DNA from: Mycobacterium sp. SMC-2
GTDB taxonomy: Bacteria > Actinomycetota > Actinomycetes > Mycobacteriales > Mycobacteriaceae
Length of the DNA stretch: 64,000 nt
NCBI RefSeq assembly: GCF_025263485.1
Contig: NZ_CP079863.1
Span: forward strand, 2,046,001 to 2,110,000
Reading direction: 5' to 3'
Shown: piece by piece, positions 1 through 6,836 of the stretch
Numbering within the stretch: position 1 is the first letter of the stretch
Layout of the letters: each line of letters opens with the position of its first letter
Notes under the pieces: model-generated
What the model saw: the letters and a program-made list of their open reading frames with translations, nothing else
Databases searched by the model: none
What the model was told of the DNA's origin: nothing
Position numbers and translations under genes: made by a program

Positions 1-100
1 TGCCCGAACGCAGTGCCGCCAGTGACGGGAAGCCGGTCCACAGATCCGACCAGTCCGGCATCCGGGAGCGATGGTGGTGACGCGCAGGGAGATTGGGCAC
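1..100 (-). CDS. Hsp20 small heat-shock protein, N-terminal part (cut by window edge)
   Basis: Only the first 33 codons lie in the window. The gene starts at GTG (100-98) with a strong AGGAGGG Shine-Dalgarno just upstream. The peptide PARHHHRSRMPDWSDLWTGF followed by PSLAAL parallels the start of HspX (PARRPRSLFPEFADLF...GFPTLSGLRP, seen at 48352 in this window), so it should be an alpha-crystallin-type ATP-independent chaperone. The alpha-crystallin domain itself is off the edge, so this rests on the N-terminal arm. A near-perfect DosR palindrome 70-90 bases upstream suggests hypoxic induction. Confidence 0.72.
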   Translation of the reverse strand, partial: MPNLPARHHHRSRMPDWSDLWTGFPSLAALRSG

Positions 101-167
101 GATCCCTCCTTCGGTTTGGGTTGCTATTGAATACCCTCTCGATCCTTGAACGATGGATCGGCGAGCG

Positions 168-187
168 GTAGGGACCGAAGTCCCATC
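168..187. promoter_or_regulatory. DosR box upstream of hsp20
   Basis: GGGACCGAAGTCCC (171-184) matches the known DosR/DevR core GGGACTWWAGTCCC at 12 of 14 positions and is itself almost palindromic. It sits 71-84 bases upstream of the hsp20 GTG on the minus strand and could also act on the small gene at 343. Confidence 0.75.
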
Positions 188-273
188 CCGGTCACGGTGG
201 GTTCACGTCGTTGCCTCGTCGCCGCGACGTTCCCGCTCGCGCCTCCACGGGCCGACGGAGGCGATGTTCCAAA

Positions 274-294
274 CGGGGGTGTCACTGACCCCCG
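274..294. repeat. Inverted repeat upstream of small gene
   Basis: CGGGGGT and ACCCCCG form perfect 7-base arms around GTCACTG, 49-69 bases before the start at 343. It could be a regulator site or a hairpin in the leader; the family is not recognised. Confidence 0.4.
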
Positions 295-342
295 ACGACG
301 GAGAATGATGAGTGGGATAGTGAGGCCAGGAAGGGAGAAGCA

Positions 343-510
343 ATGGCCGTCGACCCAGAGTGTGCCCGCTGCAGGCAGCCCATCGGACCGGGATGGCTCT
401 ACCTGGTCGCGCATCGCCGCGGCCAAGCCGAGACGGCCGAAGACGACGCTGTACTGATTCATGTACCTGACGAATGCCCACGGCCGGGGGAGCATGTCCC
501 CAAGAGCTAG
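343..510 (+). CDS. Small Cys-containing hypothetical protein (55 aa)
   Basis: ATG is preceded by AAGGGAG at good spacing. The 55-residue product begins MAVDPECARCRQPIGPGWLY and carries a CxxC pair (C7, C10) and a third Cys near residue 45 (DECPRPGEH), which looks like a minimal metal- or redox-active knuckle. No known family is recognised. Lying between a DosR-box-controlled hsp20 and a PNPOx-like gene, it may belong to the same stress group, but this is inference. Confidence 0.55.
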   Translation: MAVDPECARCRQPIGPGWLYLVAHRRGQAETAEDDAVLIHVPDECPRPGEHVPKS

Positions 511-593
511 CCGAACGGTGTGCCCTGATATCTCCTTTGCTGCATGGTTTTTCGTGGCCCGCGCAGCGCTTGTGCGCCCGCGGCCACACGGCT

Positions 594-704
594 CAGGTGA
601 TCGATGAACCGGTCGCGGGCCAATATCGCGACCCGCTCGAGTGTTCCCGGCTCTTCGAAGAGGTGGGTGGCGCCGGGAACGACGGTCGGCTGCCACTCAA
701 CGCG
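594..704 (-). pseudogene. Relic of alpha/beta-hydrolase C-terminus (Rv0571c-like)
   Basis: On the minus strand the conceptual peptide WQPTVVPGATHLFEEPGTLE, continuing to ARDRFIDHL, matches the C-terminal end of mycobacterial dienelactone-hydrolase-like proteins (such as the hydrolase part of Rv0571c), including the catalytic-His region GATHLFEEPG. Nothing recognisable as the nucleophile-elbow half of the enzyme lies upstream, so this is a fragment of a decayed gene. Confidence 0.5.
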
Positions 705-841
705 CATCATGGGTTGGGCACCAACAGTTGGTTGTGGCCGAATCAGATCGGTGGAGCTCGATCCGGGCGTCATCTAGATCGTGCGCTGGCACTGTCATGT
801 CGGCGCTGCCGCTGCCGTCGCGTGCCGGGTTAGGGTTGGCC

Positions 842-1276
842 ATGGCCGTCCATGAGGAGCCAGTGACCATCCTCGGTGAGGATGAGAGCTGGGAGTTGCT
901 GTCCGGTGCGGCGTTGGGCCGGTTGGTGACATGCGCCGGCTCGCGCCCCGAAATCTTTCCGGTTAACTTCGTCGCCCAGCGCCCCACCGTGCTGTTCCGG
1001 ACCGCCGAGGGCACCAAGCTGCTGAGCGTGCTCATCAACAAGCAAGTGGCATTCGAAGCCGATAGCCACTCACTCGAAGAAGGCTGGAGCGTCATCATCC
1101 AGGGCACCGCCGAGGTGTTGTCGACCAGCGCGGAGATCAACGAGGCCGATGGTGCCGGGCTGCGGCCCTGGATTGCGACGCTGAAACTCCGTTATGTTCG
1201 CATACACGCCGAAAGCATTAGCGGCCGACGATTCCGTTTCGGCCCCGAACCCGATCGCGACGACACTTTCGCCTGA
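842..1276 (+). CDS. Pyridoxamine 5'-phosphate oxidase-like flavin-binding protein
   Basis: The product is 144 aa, starting MAVHEEPVTILGEDESWELL after TTAGGG. It is a split-barrel protein of the PNPOx-like family: the GRLVTCAG...PEIFPVNF strand pair, the FRTAEGTKL motif and a C-terminal GRRFRFG strand are all present. A close paralog lies at 39751 (minus strand) with the same motifs, and both resemble the DosR-regulon protein Rv3129. Such proteins bind FMN, F420 or haem; the ligand cannot be read from sequence. The longer reading frame upstream lacks a plausible start. No convincing DosR box was seen immediately upstream. Confidence 0.8.
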   Translation: MAVHEEPVTILGEDESWELLSGAALGRLVTCAGSRPEIFPVNFVAQRPTVLFRTAEGTKLLSVLINKQVAFEADSHSLEEGWSVIIQGTAEVLSTSAEINEADGAGLRPWIATLKLRYVRIHAESISGRRFRFGPEPDRDDTFA

Positions 1277-1689
1277 CCGCCCATCTGCACCGTGCCCGCC
1301 AGATGCAAGGCCCGGCCGATCAAACACATGCTCTGCTTGATGACCGAGGAAATCGTCCAGCACTCGCACGAAAGTGCCCAAGGCGCCCTGGTTTGACCTA
1401 CCCGCACCCAATCAGAGCGTTCCCGGGCGTTGATGATCATCGCGCCTGTACGTGCAGTACTTGTGGCCAACGAACATCTATCAAAAGGGTCAACGGTGAG
1501 GGCATCTACCTTATTGAGTACGGCTGCCGCACAACGGCTTTAGAGGAACCGCGAACAACCCGGTTACGGGCGCCGCGCCGCCGTAGCCGTCGTTGGCCCA
1601 TCGACAGGGCGCCGACGGCTGGGAGTAGTGCGTATGCGGCCATGGATAGGTCGACCTGAGCCCGCTGAGGCCTTAGTTGTTCCCACGAA
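1277..1689. other. Intergenic region without a convincing gene
   Basis: About 410 bases. A stretch in the forward frame after 1280 (ARPIKHMLCLMTEEIVQHSH) looks protein-like but has no start codon with a ribosome site and is soon interrupted by a stop, so it may be a remnant. No RNA gene or known repeat was seen. Confidence 0.4.
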
Positions 1690-1706
1690 GGGCCCAATGG
1701 CCCTAC
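1687..1706. promoter_or_regulatory. DosR-like palindrome upstream of hrp1
   Basis: GGGCCCAATGGCCC (1690-1703) matches the DosR core at 10 of 14 positions and lies 70-84 bases upstream of hrp1, a known DosR target in M. tuberculosis. A second short palindrome, GGGCTATCGCCC, follows at 1714. Confidence 0.45.
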
Positions 1707-1773
1707 AGGTACCCGGGCTATCGCCCTAGGTTGCGACTATCAGCCGATAGATCCCGGTGTTAAGGAGAAAGCT

Positions 1774-2208
1774 ATGACCACTGCGCGTGAAATCATGCAC
1801 GCCGGAGCCGCCTGTGTCGGCGAGCACGAAACACTGACCGCCGCGGCCGAGCACATGCGCGATCTGGGTGTCGGCGCCCTGCCGATCTGCGGCGACGATG
1901 ACCGTCTGCATGGAATGATCACCGACCGCGACATCGTCACCAAGTGCATCGCCTCCGGCCGCGATCCCAACACCGTTACCGCGGGTGAGCTGGCCCAGGG
2001 CAACACCTATCGTGTCGACGCCGAGGCCAGTGTGGAAGAGATGCTCAACGTCATGGAAGAACATCAGATTCGCCGGCTACCGGTGATCGATAACCACCGG
2101 TTGGTGGGAATCGTCAGCGAAGCCGATATCGCACGCCATCTTCCCGAGCATGCGATCGCCCAATTCGTGAAGGCCATCTGCGCGCAGGCGGCTATCACCA
2201 GCCACTGA
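1774..2208 (+). CDS. hrp1: Hypoxic response protein 1, two CBS domains
   Basis: The 144-aa product begins MTTAREIMHAGAACVGEHET and follows Rv2626c (Hrp1) along its whole length, including LPICGDDDRLHGM, TDRDIV, the second-repeat EEMLNVMEEHQIRRLPVI and the end ADIARHLPEHAIAQFVKAIC. It consists of two CBS motifs (about residues 8-62 and 72-128). M. tuberculosis Hrp1 is a strongly hypoxia-induced, secreted dimer whose ligand is unsettled; the cysteines at residue 14 and near the C-terminus recall the reported disulfide. A GGAG-like site (AAGGAGAAAGCT) precedes the ATG. Induction through the palindromes at 1687-1725 is likely. Confidence 0.92.
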   Translation: MTTAREIMHAGAACVGEHETLTAAAEHMRDLGVGALPICGDDDRLHGMITDRDIVTKCIASGRDPNTVTAGELAQGNTYRVDAEASVEEMLNVMEEHQIRRLPVIDNHRLVGIVSEADIARHLPEHAIAQFVKAICAQAAITSH

Positions 2209-2296
2209 GTTATCCCGCGATGCCCTTGTCGAAGCCCGGCTAGCGCGGTGCCTTGACAATGAGGGCATGCATAGGTTTGCGATGGCAAAGTTGCCC

Positions 2297-2328
2297 CGCT
2301 GACGGGTACCTTCCGGTACCCCTCAGCG
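2297..2328. terminator. Strong hairpin downstream of hrp1
   Basis: CGCTGACGGGTACC, loop TTCC, GGTACCCCTCAGCG: 14-base arms with one mismatch, about 90 bases after the hrp1 stop. There is no T-tract, so it may be a mycobacterial-type non-canonical terminator or a regulatory palindrome. Confidence 0.4.
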
Positions 2329-2423
2329 TTGCTGGTATGTGTACCCGGTGAACCCGCGGCGGCGACATCACAGTCGTCGCCGTCCGGCGGGGCCCAAACA
2401 CCGAGAGCTCAATGACGTTTGGG

Positions 2424-2430
2424 CATGAGA
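2424..2430. repeat. Target-site duplication, left copy
   Basis: CATGAGA directly abuts the left end of the IS element and is repeated at 5065-5071 on the right. A 7-base direct repeat fits the 4-8 bp duplications known for IS21-family insertion. Confidence 0.75.
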
Positions 2431-2547
2431 TGTCGGCTGCCAGGAATAAGGGACCAGCTCGGCGCCGGTTTTGCCATGAGCATGGGACCACCCGATTGCC
2501 AGTGATGGGACCATCTGGCTAGCTGTTTTGCCAGTTATGGGACCACC
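2431..2547. repeat. IS21 left end with four transposase-binding repeats
   Basis: Four imperfect copies of a roughly 22-base motif occur (GCTGCCAGGAATAAGGGACC, TTTTGCCATGAGCATGGGAC, ATTGCCAGTGATGGGACCA, TTTTGCCAGTTATGGGACCA). IS21 family ends characteristically hold such arrays. Confidence 0.75.
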
Positions 2548-2596
2548 CCGGCGTGGCGTTGGGGGCTTCCGGTTGCTCGGCCGCTGTATTGGCCGA

Positions 2597-4147
2597 ATGA
2601 GCTACCGGGAGGTGTCGGTGATCGAAGTCAGGGAGATGCTGCGGTTGTGGCTGCAGGGTCATGGGTTGCGCGAGGTGGCCCGGTTATCGGGCACGGACCG
2701 CAAAACGGTGCGCCGGTATGTGGACCGCGCCCGCGCGTGCGGGCTGGACCGTGACGGCGACGGGTGTCAGTTGACCGACGAGCTGTTGGCGGCGGTGATC
2801 GCCGGCGTGCGGCCGAGTCGGCCCAACGGCAAGAGCCAGGCCTGGGAGACCATCGCCGCCCAGCACGAGCAGATCAAGGCGTGGCTGAAGCAAGACTTGA
2901 CTCTGACGAAGGTGCACACGCTGCTTGGGCGTCGGGGCGTGGTGGTGTCGTATCGAACGTTGCATCGCTATGCCACAACGGAATTGGGGTTCGGGATTCG
3001 GCAGGCCACGGTGCCGGTGGCCGATTGCGAGCCCGGTGCTGAACTGCAGGTCGATTTCGGTCGGCTCGGAATGCTCACTGATGCCGCGGATGGCCGCCGG
3101 CGGGTAGTGCAGGGGTTGATCTTCACTGCGGTGTATTCGCGGCACATGTTCGTCTGGCCGACCTACCGGCAGACGCTTCACGAGGTGATCGCCGGGTTTG
3201 AGGCCGCGTGGGCATTCTTCGGCGGGGTGTTCGCGGTGGCGATCCCCGACAACATGAAGGCCATCGTCGACAAGGCTGATGCGACCGATCCGAAACTTAA
3301 TGACGCCTTCCGCGAATACGCTCAGGCGCGGGGCTTCGTCGTGGACCCCACCCGCATCCGCAGCCCGCGCGACAAGCCTAGGGTTGAGCGCTGTGTCCAA
3401 TATGTTCGGTCGAATTTCTTTGCTGGAGAAGACTTTCGGAATCTGAGTGACTGCCGGGCACGAGCCGAGCAGTGGTGTGGGCAGGTGGCGGGGATGCGGA
3501 TACACGGCACCACTCGGCTGCGCCCGGCCGAGGTATTCGCCACCGACGAGCTACCCCACCTCAAACCGGCACCCGACGAGGTGTTCGACATCCCGACCTG
3601 GAGCCGGCCCAAGGTGGCTCCCGATCGGCACGTGCAGGTCGCCAAGGCGCTCTACAGCGTTCCCGGTGAGCTGATTGGGCGCCGGCTGGATGCCCGGGTG
3701 GATGCGCGCACGGTGAAGCTGTATTGGCGCGGTGAGCTGATCAAGGTCCATCCGGTCATGGCGCCAGGACGCCGCCATACCGACCCCGCTGATCTACCGG
3801 CCGAGGTGTCGGTCTATGCGATGCGAGATATCAACACCTTGCAGCGCAAGGCATCCGCACACGGGCAGCATGTCGGCGCCTACGCGGCGGCGGTGCTGGA
3901 GCATCCGCTGCCGTGGACCAAGATGCGCCAGGTCTACCGACTCCTGGGACTGGTGCGCCGCCACGGCGCCGACGCGGTCGATGACGCCTGCCAGCGCGCG
4001 CTGGACGCCGAGGTCATCGACGTCGGGCTGATCGAGCGCATGCTTACCCGCGGTGCCGGCGCACAGCTGCCGCTGATCCCGAACCCGCCGCAGGCGTCGC
4101 GGTTCGTCCGCGCGGCCACCGACTTCGCGGTGCGCAGGCCCTCATGA
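2597..4147 (+). CDS. istA: IS21-family transposase IstA
   Basis: The product is 516 aa from ATG (MSYREVSVIEVREMLRLWLQ). An N-terminal helix-turn-helix (LREVARLSGTDRKTVRRYV) is followed by an rve/DDE integrase core: the first Asp in ELQVDFGRLG, the second in AIPDNMKAIVDKAD, and the Glu in KPRVERCVQYVRSNF. It catalyses strand transfer together with IstB. The reading frame extends upstream to 2528, but that part lies in the terminal repeats, so the downstream ATG is preferred. The stop overlaps the istB start (ATGA), indicating translational coupling. No disruption is seen, so the element may be active. Confidence 0.92.
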   Translation: MSYREVSVIEVREMLRLWLQGHGLREVARLSGTDRKTVRRYVDRARACGLDRDGDGCQLTDELLAAVIAGVRPSRPNGKSQAWETIAAQHEQIKAWLKQDLTLTKVHTLLGRRGVVVSYRTLHRYATTELGFGIRQATVPVADCEPGAELQVDFGRLGMLTDAADGRRRVVQGLIFTAVYSRHMFVWPTYRQTLHEVIAGFEAAWAFFGGVFAVAIPDNMKAIVDKADATDPKLNDAFREYAQARGFVVDPTRIRSPRDKPRVERCVQYVRSNFFAGEDFRNLSDCRARAEQWCGQVAGMRIHGTTRLRPAEVFATDELPHLKPAPDEVFDIPTWSRPKVAPDRHVQVAKALYSVPGELIGRRLDARVDARTVKLYWRGELIKVHPVMAPGRRHTDPADLPAEVSVYAMRDINTLQRKASAHGQHVGAYAAAVLEHPLPWTKMRQVYRLLGLVRRHGADAVDDACQRALDAEVIDVGLIERMLTRGAGAQLPLIPNPPQASRFVRAATDFAVRRPS

Positions 4148-4959
4148 GCACAACCCGCCGCCCCGATGCCACCCCCGCGGTCAAGCCGATCGAGGTGTCT
4201 GCAGACCTCAAAGCGCTGATGCGCCGCCTCAAGCTCGGCCGCCTGCTCGACACCCTGCCCGAACGGCTCGCGCTGGCACGATCGAATCGGCTGCCACACC
4301 ACGACTTCCTGGAAATGCTGCTAGCCGATGAGGTCACCCGCCGCGACCGCGAGTCCGCCGCCCGCCGCGCCAAGACAGCACAATTGGATCCGCAGATGCA
4401 GCTGCAGGCCTGGGATGACACCGCCGCGGTCAGCTACGACCGCCAACTATGGGCAGAGTTGACCTCGCTGCGGTTTCTGGCCGACGCCTACAACGTGCTC
4501 ATCATGGGACCGGTCGGAGTCGGAAAAACGTTCCTGGCCAACGCATTAGGCCACATCGCCGTGCGACGTCACCACAGCGTGCATACCGAACGCGCCGACA
4601 AACTGTTCAAACGCCTCCGCGGAGCACGGCTAGACGGCAGCTATGAAGACGAGATGCGCAAACTACACCGCGTCGAGCTGCTCATCATCGATGACCTCGC
4701 GTTGCACCGGCTTGAGGCCACCGAGACCAATGACTTCTACGAGCTCATCGTGGAACGCCACCGCACCGCATCAACGGTCATCACCAGCAACCGCGAACCA
4801 CCGGAGATCCTCACCATGATGGCCGACCCACTCCTGGCCCAGTCGGCGATGGACCGGCTCCAATCCGCGGCCTACGAACTCGTCGTCGAGGGCGAGTCCT
4901 ACCGGCAACGCCAGAAACCCCGTCCTCGAAAGCCGGTCAATTCGGACCAGCCGAATTGA
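4144..4959 (+). CDS. istB: IS21-family helper ATPase IstB
   Basis: The product is 271 aa. It is a DnaC-like AAA+ ATPase with Walker A in GPVGVGKTFLANALG, Walker B in ELLIIDDLAL, and a sensor region TVITSNREP. IstB forms ATP-dependent oligomers on target DNA and licenses IstA. Translation starts at the ATG overlapping the istA stop by four bases. Family length (about 250-270 aa) is normal and the frame is intact. Confidence 0.93.
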   Translation: MSTTRRPDATPAVKPIEVSADLKALMRRLKLGRLLDTLPERLALARSNRLPHHDFLEMLLADEVTRRDRESAARRAKTAQLDPQMQLQAWDDTAAVSYDRQLWAELTSLRFLADAYNVLIMGPVGVGKTFLANALGHIAVRRHHSVHTERADKLFKRLRGARLDGSYEDEMRKLHRVELLIIDDLALHRLEATETNDFYELIVERHRTASTVITSNREPPEILTMMADPLLAQSAMDRLQSAAYELVVEGESYRQRQKPRPRKPVNSDQPN

Positions 4960-5012
4960 CCAGCAGCCAGGTCATCAGTCACCATCACCCCACGGCCAGC
5001 AACCGGAAACAA

Positions 5013-5064
5013 CCGGTCCCATGCTCATGGCAAAACGGTGGTCCCATCACCCTGGCAAGCGACA
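5013..5064. repeat. IS21 right end with two transposase-binding repeats
   Basis: In reverse complement the sequence reads CTTGCCAGGGTGATGGGACC then GTTTTGCCATGAGCATGGGA, matching the repeats of the left end. The outer tip reads TGTCGC in reverse complement. Confidence 0.75.
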
Positions 5065-5071
5065 CATGAGA
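5065..5071. repeat. Target-site duplication, right copy
   Basis: CATGAGA, identical to 2424-2430 at the other end of the element. Confidence 0.75.
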
Positions 5072-5082
5072 TGAGGAAGGCT

Positions 5083-5160
5083 ATGGCGTTCTTTCAGGTG
5101 ATCGCGCTGGATCTTGACGGCACGCCATTACGGCGACCAGCGCAGGGTGGAAGTGGCTAG
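5083..5160 (+). pseudogene. HAD-family hydrolase, truncated N-terminus
   Basis: An ATG with AGGAAGG upstream opens a 25-codon frame, MAFFQVIALDLDGTPLRRPA, then a stop. ALDLDGT is motif I of HAD phosphatases (the nucleophile and acid/base aspartates). The remaining core and cap (normally 200 aa or more) are missing, so this is a remnant. The IS21 insertion ends 18 bases upstream of the start codon, so the promoter was also displaced. Confidence 0.65.
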
Positions 5161-5180
5161 CCTAGAAATGAGGAGCTGAC

Positions 5181-5306
5181 ATGCCTGACAACCGTTACCT
5201 CGAAGTCATCAAACGTCTACTCGGTGCAGAGATGTACTTTCGTTTGCGCAACCAGGCAAAGGAGCGTAAACCGCAACGTCCGGCCCCTGAAGAAAAGCCA
5301 AAATGA
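5181..5306 (+). CDS. Small hypothetical protein (41 aa)
   Basis: ATG follows GAGGAGCTGAC, a strong ribosome site. The product (MPDNRYLEVIKRLLGAEMYF, then a basic tail rich in Lys, Arg, Pro and Glu) has one amphipathic helix and a charged C-terminus. It follows the HAD relic by 20 bases and may once have been co-transcribed with it. No family is recognised. Confidence 0.5.
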   Translation: MPDNRYLEVIKRLLGAEMYFRLRNQAKERKPQRPAPEEKPK

Positions 5307-5848
5307 CAATTCACGAGGGGCGGCGCGGTGGCGGGCGCGAACCGATAATGGGGACATGGCTCTCGGGCCAAGCCCCAAAGAATCTGTGCATCTGAGCGGT
5401 CGTGGGGGACCCGCTCATGTCTAGCTCTCATGTGGACGTTGGAGAGTACGCCGCGACTACGGAAAGCCCTGCAAGACCGTTACTTCGGCAAGGCCGGGTC
5501 ACCACAGATGAGACCCGTGGACTATGAGGTTGGCATTCGTTTCGAAGTCCATTGGATCGCACTGATGCGAGGGGTACCCAGCTACAAGATCGATCCGCTC
5601 GAACGGCGTGTCGAATCACCGCGATGCTGCTCGACCCGATCATTGGCCGTCACCAGTTTGGTCGGTGCGGCTGGTTCTGCGATGCCATGTCGTCCAATGA
5701 ACGACCGTTGTGTTGATAGCGAATTGGATTCCCAGGCAGGCCAGAAGACACGACGGGTGACCGGCGCTGCCGCAGCATGGCTGGTTGCACGAGGCCTAGG
5801 TTGACCCCCCGGCACGCCCCGATCATCAGAGCCTAGAAAGGTCAAGCG
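5307..5848. other. Region without a supported gene
   Basis: About 540 bases. Open frames exist (for example forward from 5430) but their residue composition is not protein-like and none has a ribosome site. No RNA, repeat or IS end was recognised; it may be decayed coding DNA. Confidence 0.4.
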
Positions 5849-6193
5849 ATGACAGAGCAAGAGCTGCGAGTGCTGCAGGTTGCACTGGCACAGGGCGAAG
5901 CAGGCGACGACCCGAAGCGCTGCAGCCTGGTGCTGCAGCTTTCCCGGCCGGTCGATCCGTTCGAGGTAGAGGCGCTGAGCGAGCACCTTGGTATAACGAT
6001 CGACCATCAGGACCGGATGAAAGCGTACTGGCCCAAAGTGGACCTTGAAGAGATGGCCAAGAATCCGGCAATGCTAAGCGGCAAGGTGATGAACGCAGCG
6101 GGATTTGCTCAATCTGCACGAGAAGAGGCACAACGGCAAACCTCGCGTGTCGGCCAACTGATTGAACAGATCAACACGGGGTTGCGGCAATAA
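5849..6193 (+). CDS. Hypothetical helical protein (114 aa)
   Basis: ATG follows AGAAAGGTC. The product begins MTEQELRVLQVALAQGEAGD and has a compact N-terminal half with LVLQLSRPVDPFEVEALSEH. The C-terminal half is strongly helical and polar (FAQSAREEAQRQTSRVGQLI, ending INTGLRQ) and could form a coiled coil. There is no signal peptide or membrane segment. The codon usage looks genuine, but no family is recognised. It stands alone, with long non-coding stretches on both sides. Confidence 0.6.
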   Translation: MTEQELRVLQVALAQGEAGDDPKRCSLVLQLSRPVDPFEVEALSEHLGITIDHQDRMKAYWPKVDLEEMAKNPAMLSGKVMNAAGFAQSAREEAQRQTSRVGQLIEQINTGLRQ

Positions 6194-6836
6194 CTTTCAC
6201 GTTCAGCATGAAAAATGCACATTGACCTGTCGGCGGCTGTGGGGATGGTGGACAGAAAGAAGTCCTTCCGCTCAACAACTCTCTGCGAAGTGCGAGGACG
6301 ACTCCAGCCGGGTCGATTAGGAGGTAATGGTAGGCGGCCGCTCGCCTGATCCCGAATGGTGTCGTCAGCTCACCGACCGCCTCTCCGGTTGCGGCAGGCG
6401 TTCACCCGTCCACGCGGTGACACCTGCTTTCTTTAGCGACCTGAGCGATTGACGACCTCGGCGCCGATTTCTGACCGCATAACCAGAGCCCTATACCACC
6501 TGCCCGAATTGCCGCCTGGGCTCAGTCGTTGATGTGGCGAGCACTAAGGCTGTGGCAAGTACCCCCATCAGCGCTCAAACCCGTCCTGGTCACCGTGCTG
6601 GGCTTCACCGACTGGGATCACGTCGATCACAGAATCGGCCGCTACGCGCAGAGCGTTACCGCCAGCAGCGACTAACCGGTTCGATGAACTCGATCTCGCA
6701 CGGAGACTATTCCTAATCTAGCTTGCCCGGAGCAACGACTTACTCGGCGCCGGAACACAATTCGCCACCAGCACGGGAATCAAGATCAGGTGGCCATCGA
6801 GCAGCCAGTTGTTAAGCGCTCTAGCAACAGCCGCTA
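6194..6836. other. Long non-coding stretch
   Basis: About 640 bases between convergent genes. No frame with a ribosome site or recognisable motif was found on either strand, and no tRNA or terminator with a T-tract is visible. Confidence 0.4.

Larger units (their letters stand above)
2431..5064 (+). mobile_element. Complete IS21-family insertion sequence
   Basis: The 2634-base element carries istA and istB in the classic overlapping order. Its ends begin TGTCGGCTGCCAGG on the left and, in reverse complement, TGTCGCTTGCCAGG on the right. Both ends contain multiple copies of a TTGCCA...ATGGGACCA motif, typical of IS21 transposase-binding repeats. The flanking CATGAGA duplication (2424-2430, 5065-5071) shows that it arrived by transposition and that both ends are intact. 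It lies just upstream of a HAD hydrolase relic and probably separates that gene from its original promoter. Confidence 0.92.

Noticed and set aside
124..696. Minus-strand frame of 190 codons near the left edge
   Set aside because: Composition is Arg/Pro/Gly-rich and it has no ribosome site; it runs antisense to the 55-aa gene and across the hydrolase relic.
2528..2596. Upstream start for istA
   Set aside because: It lies in the terminal transposase-binding repeats and has no ribosome site; the start at 2597 fits the family N-terminus.
5430..5804. Forward open frame of 124 codons
   Set aside because: No ribosome site, no motif, and residue composition is not protein-like.
6534..6716. Short forward open frame
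   Set aside because: Begins with a non-ATG codon, has no ribosome site and resembles random GC-rich sequence.
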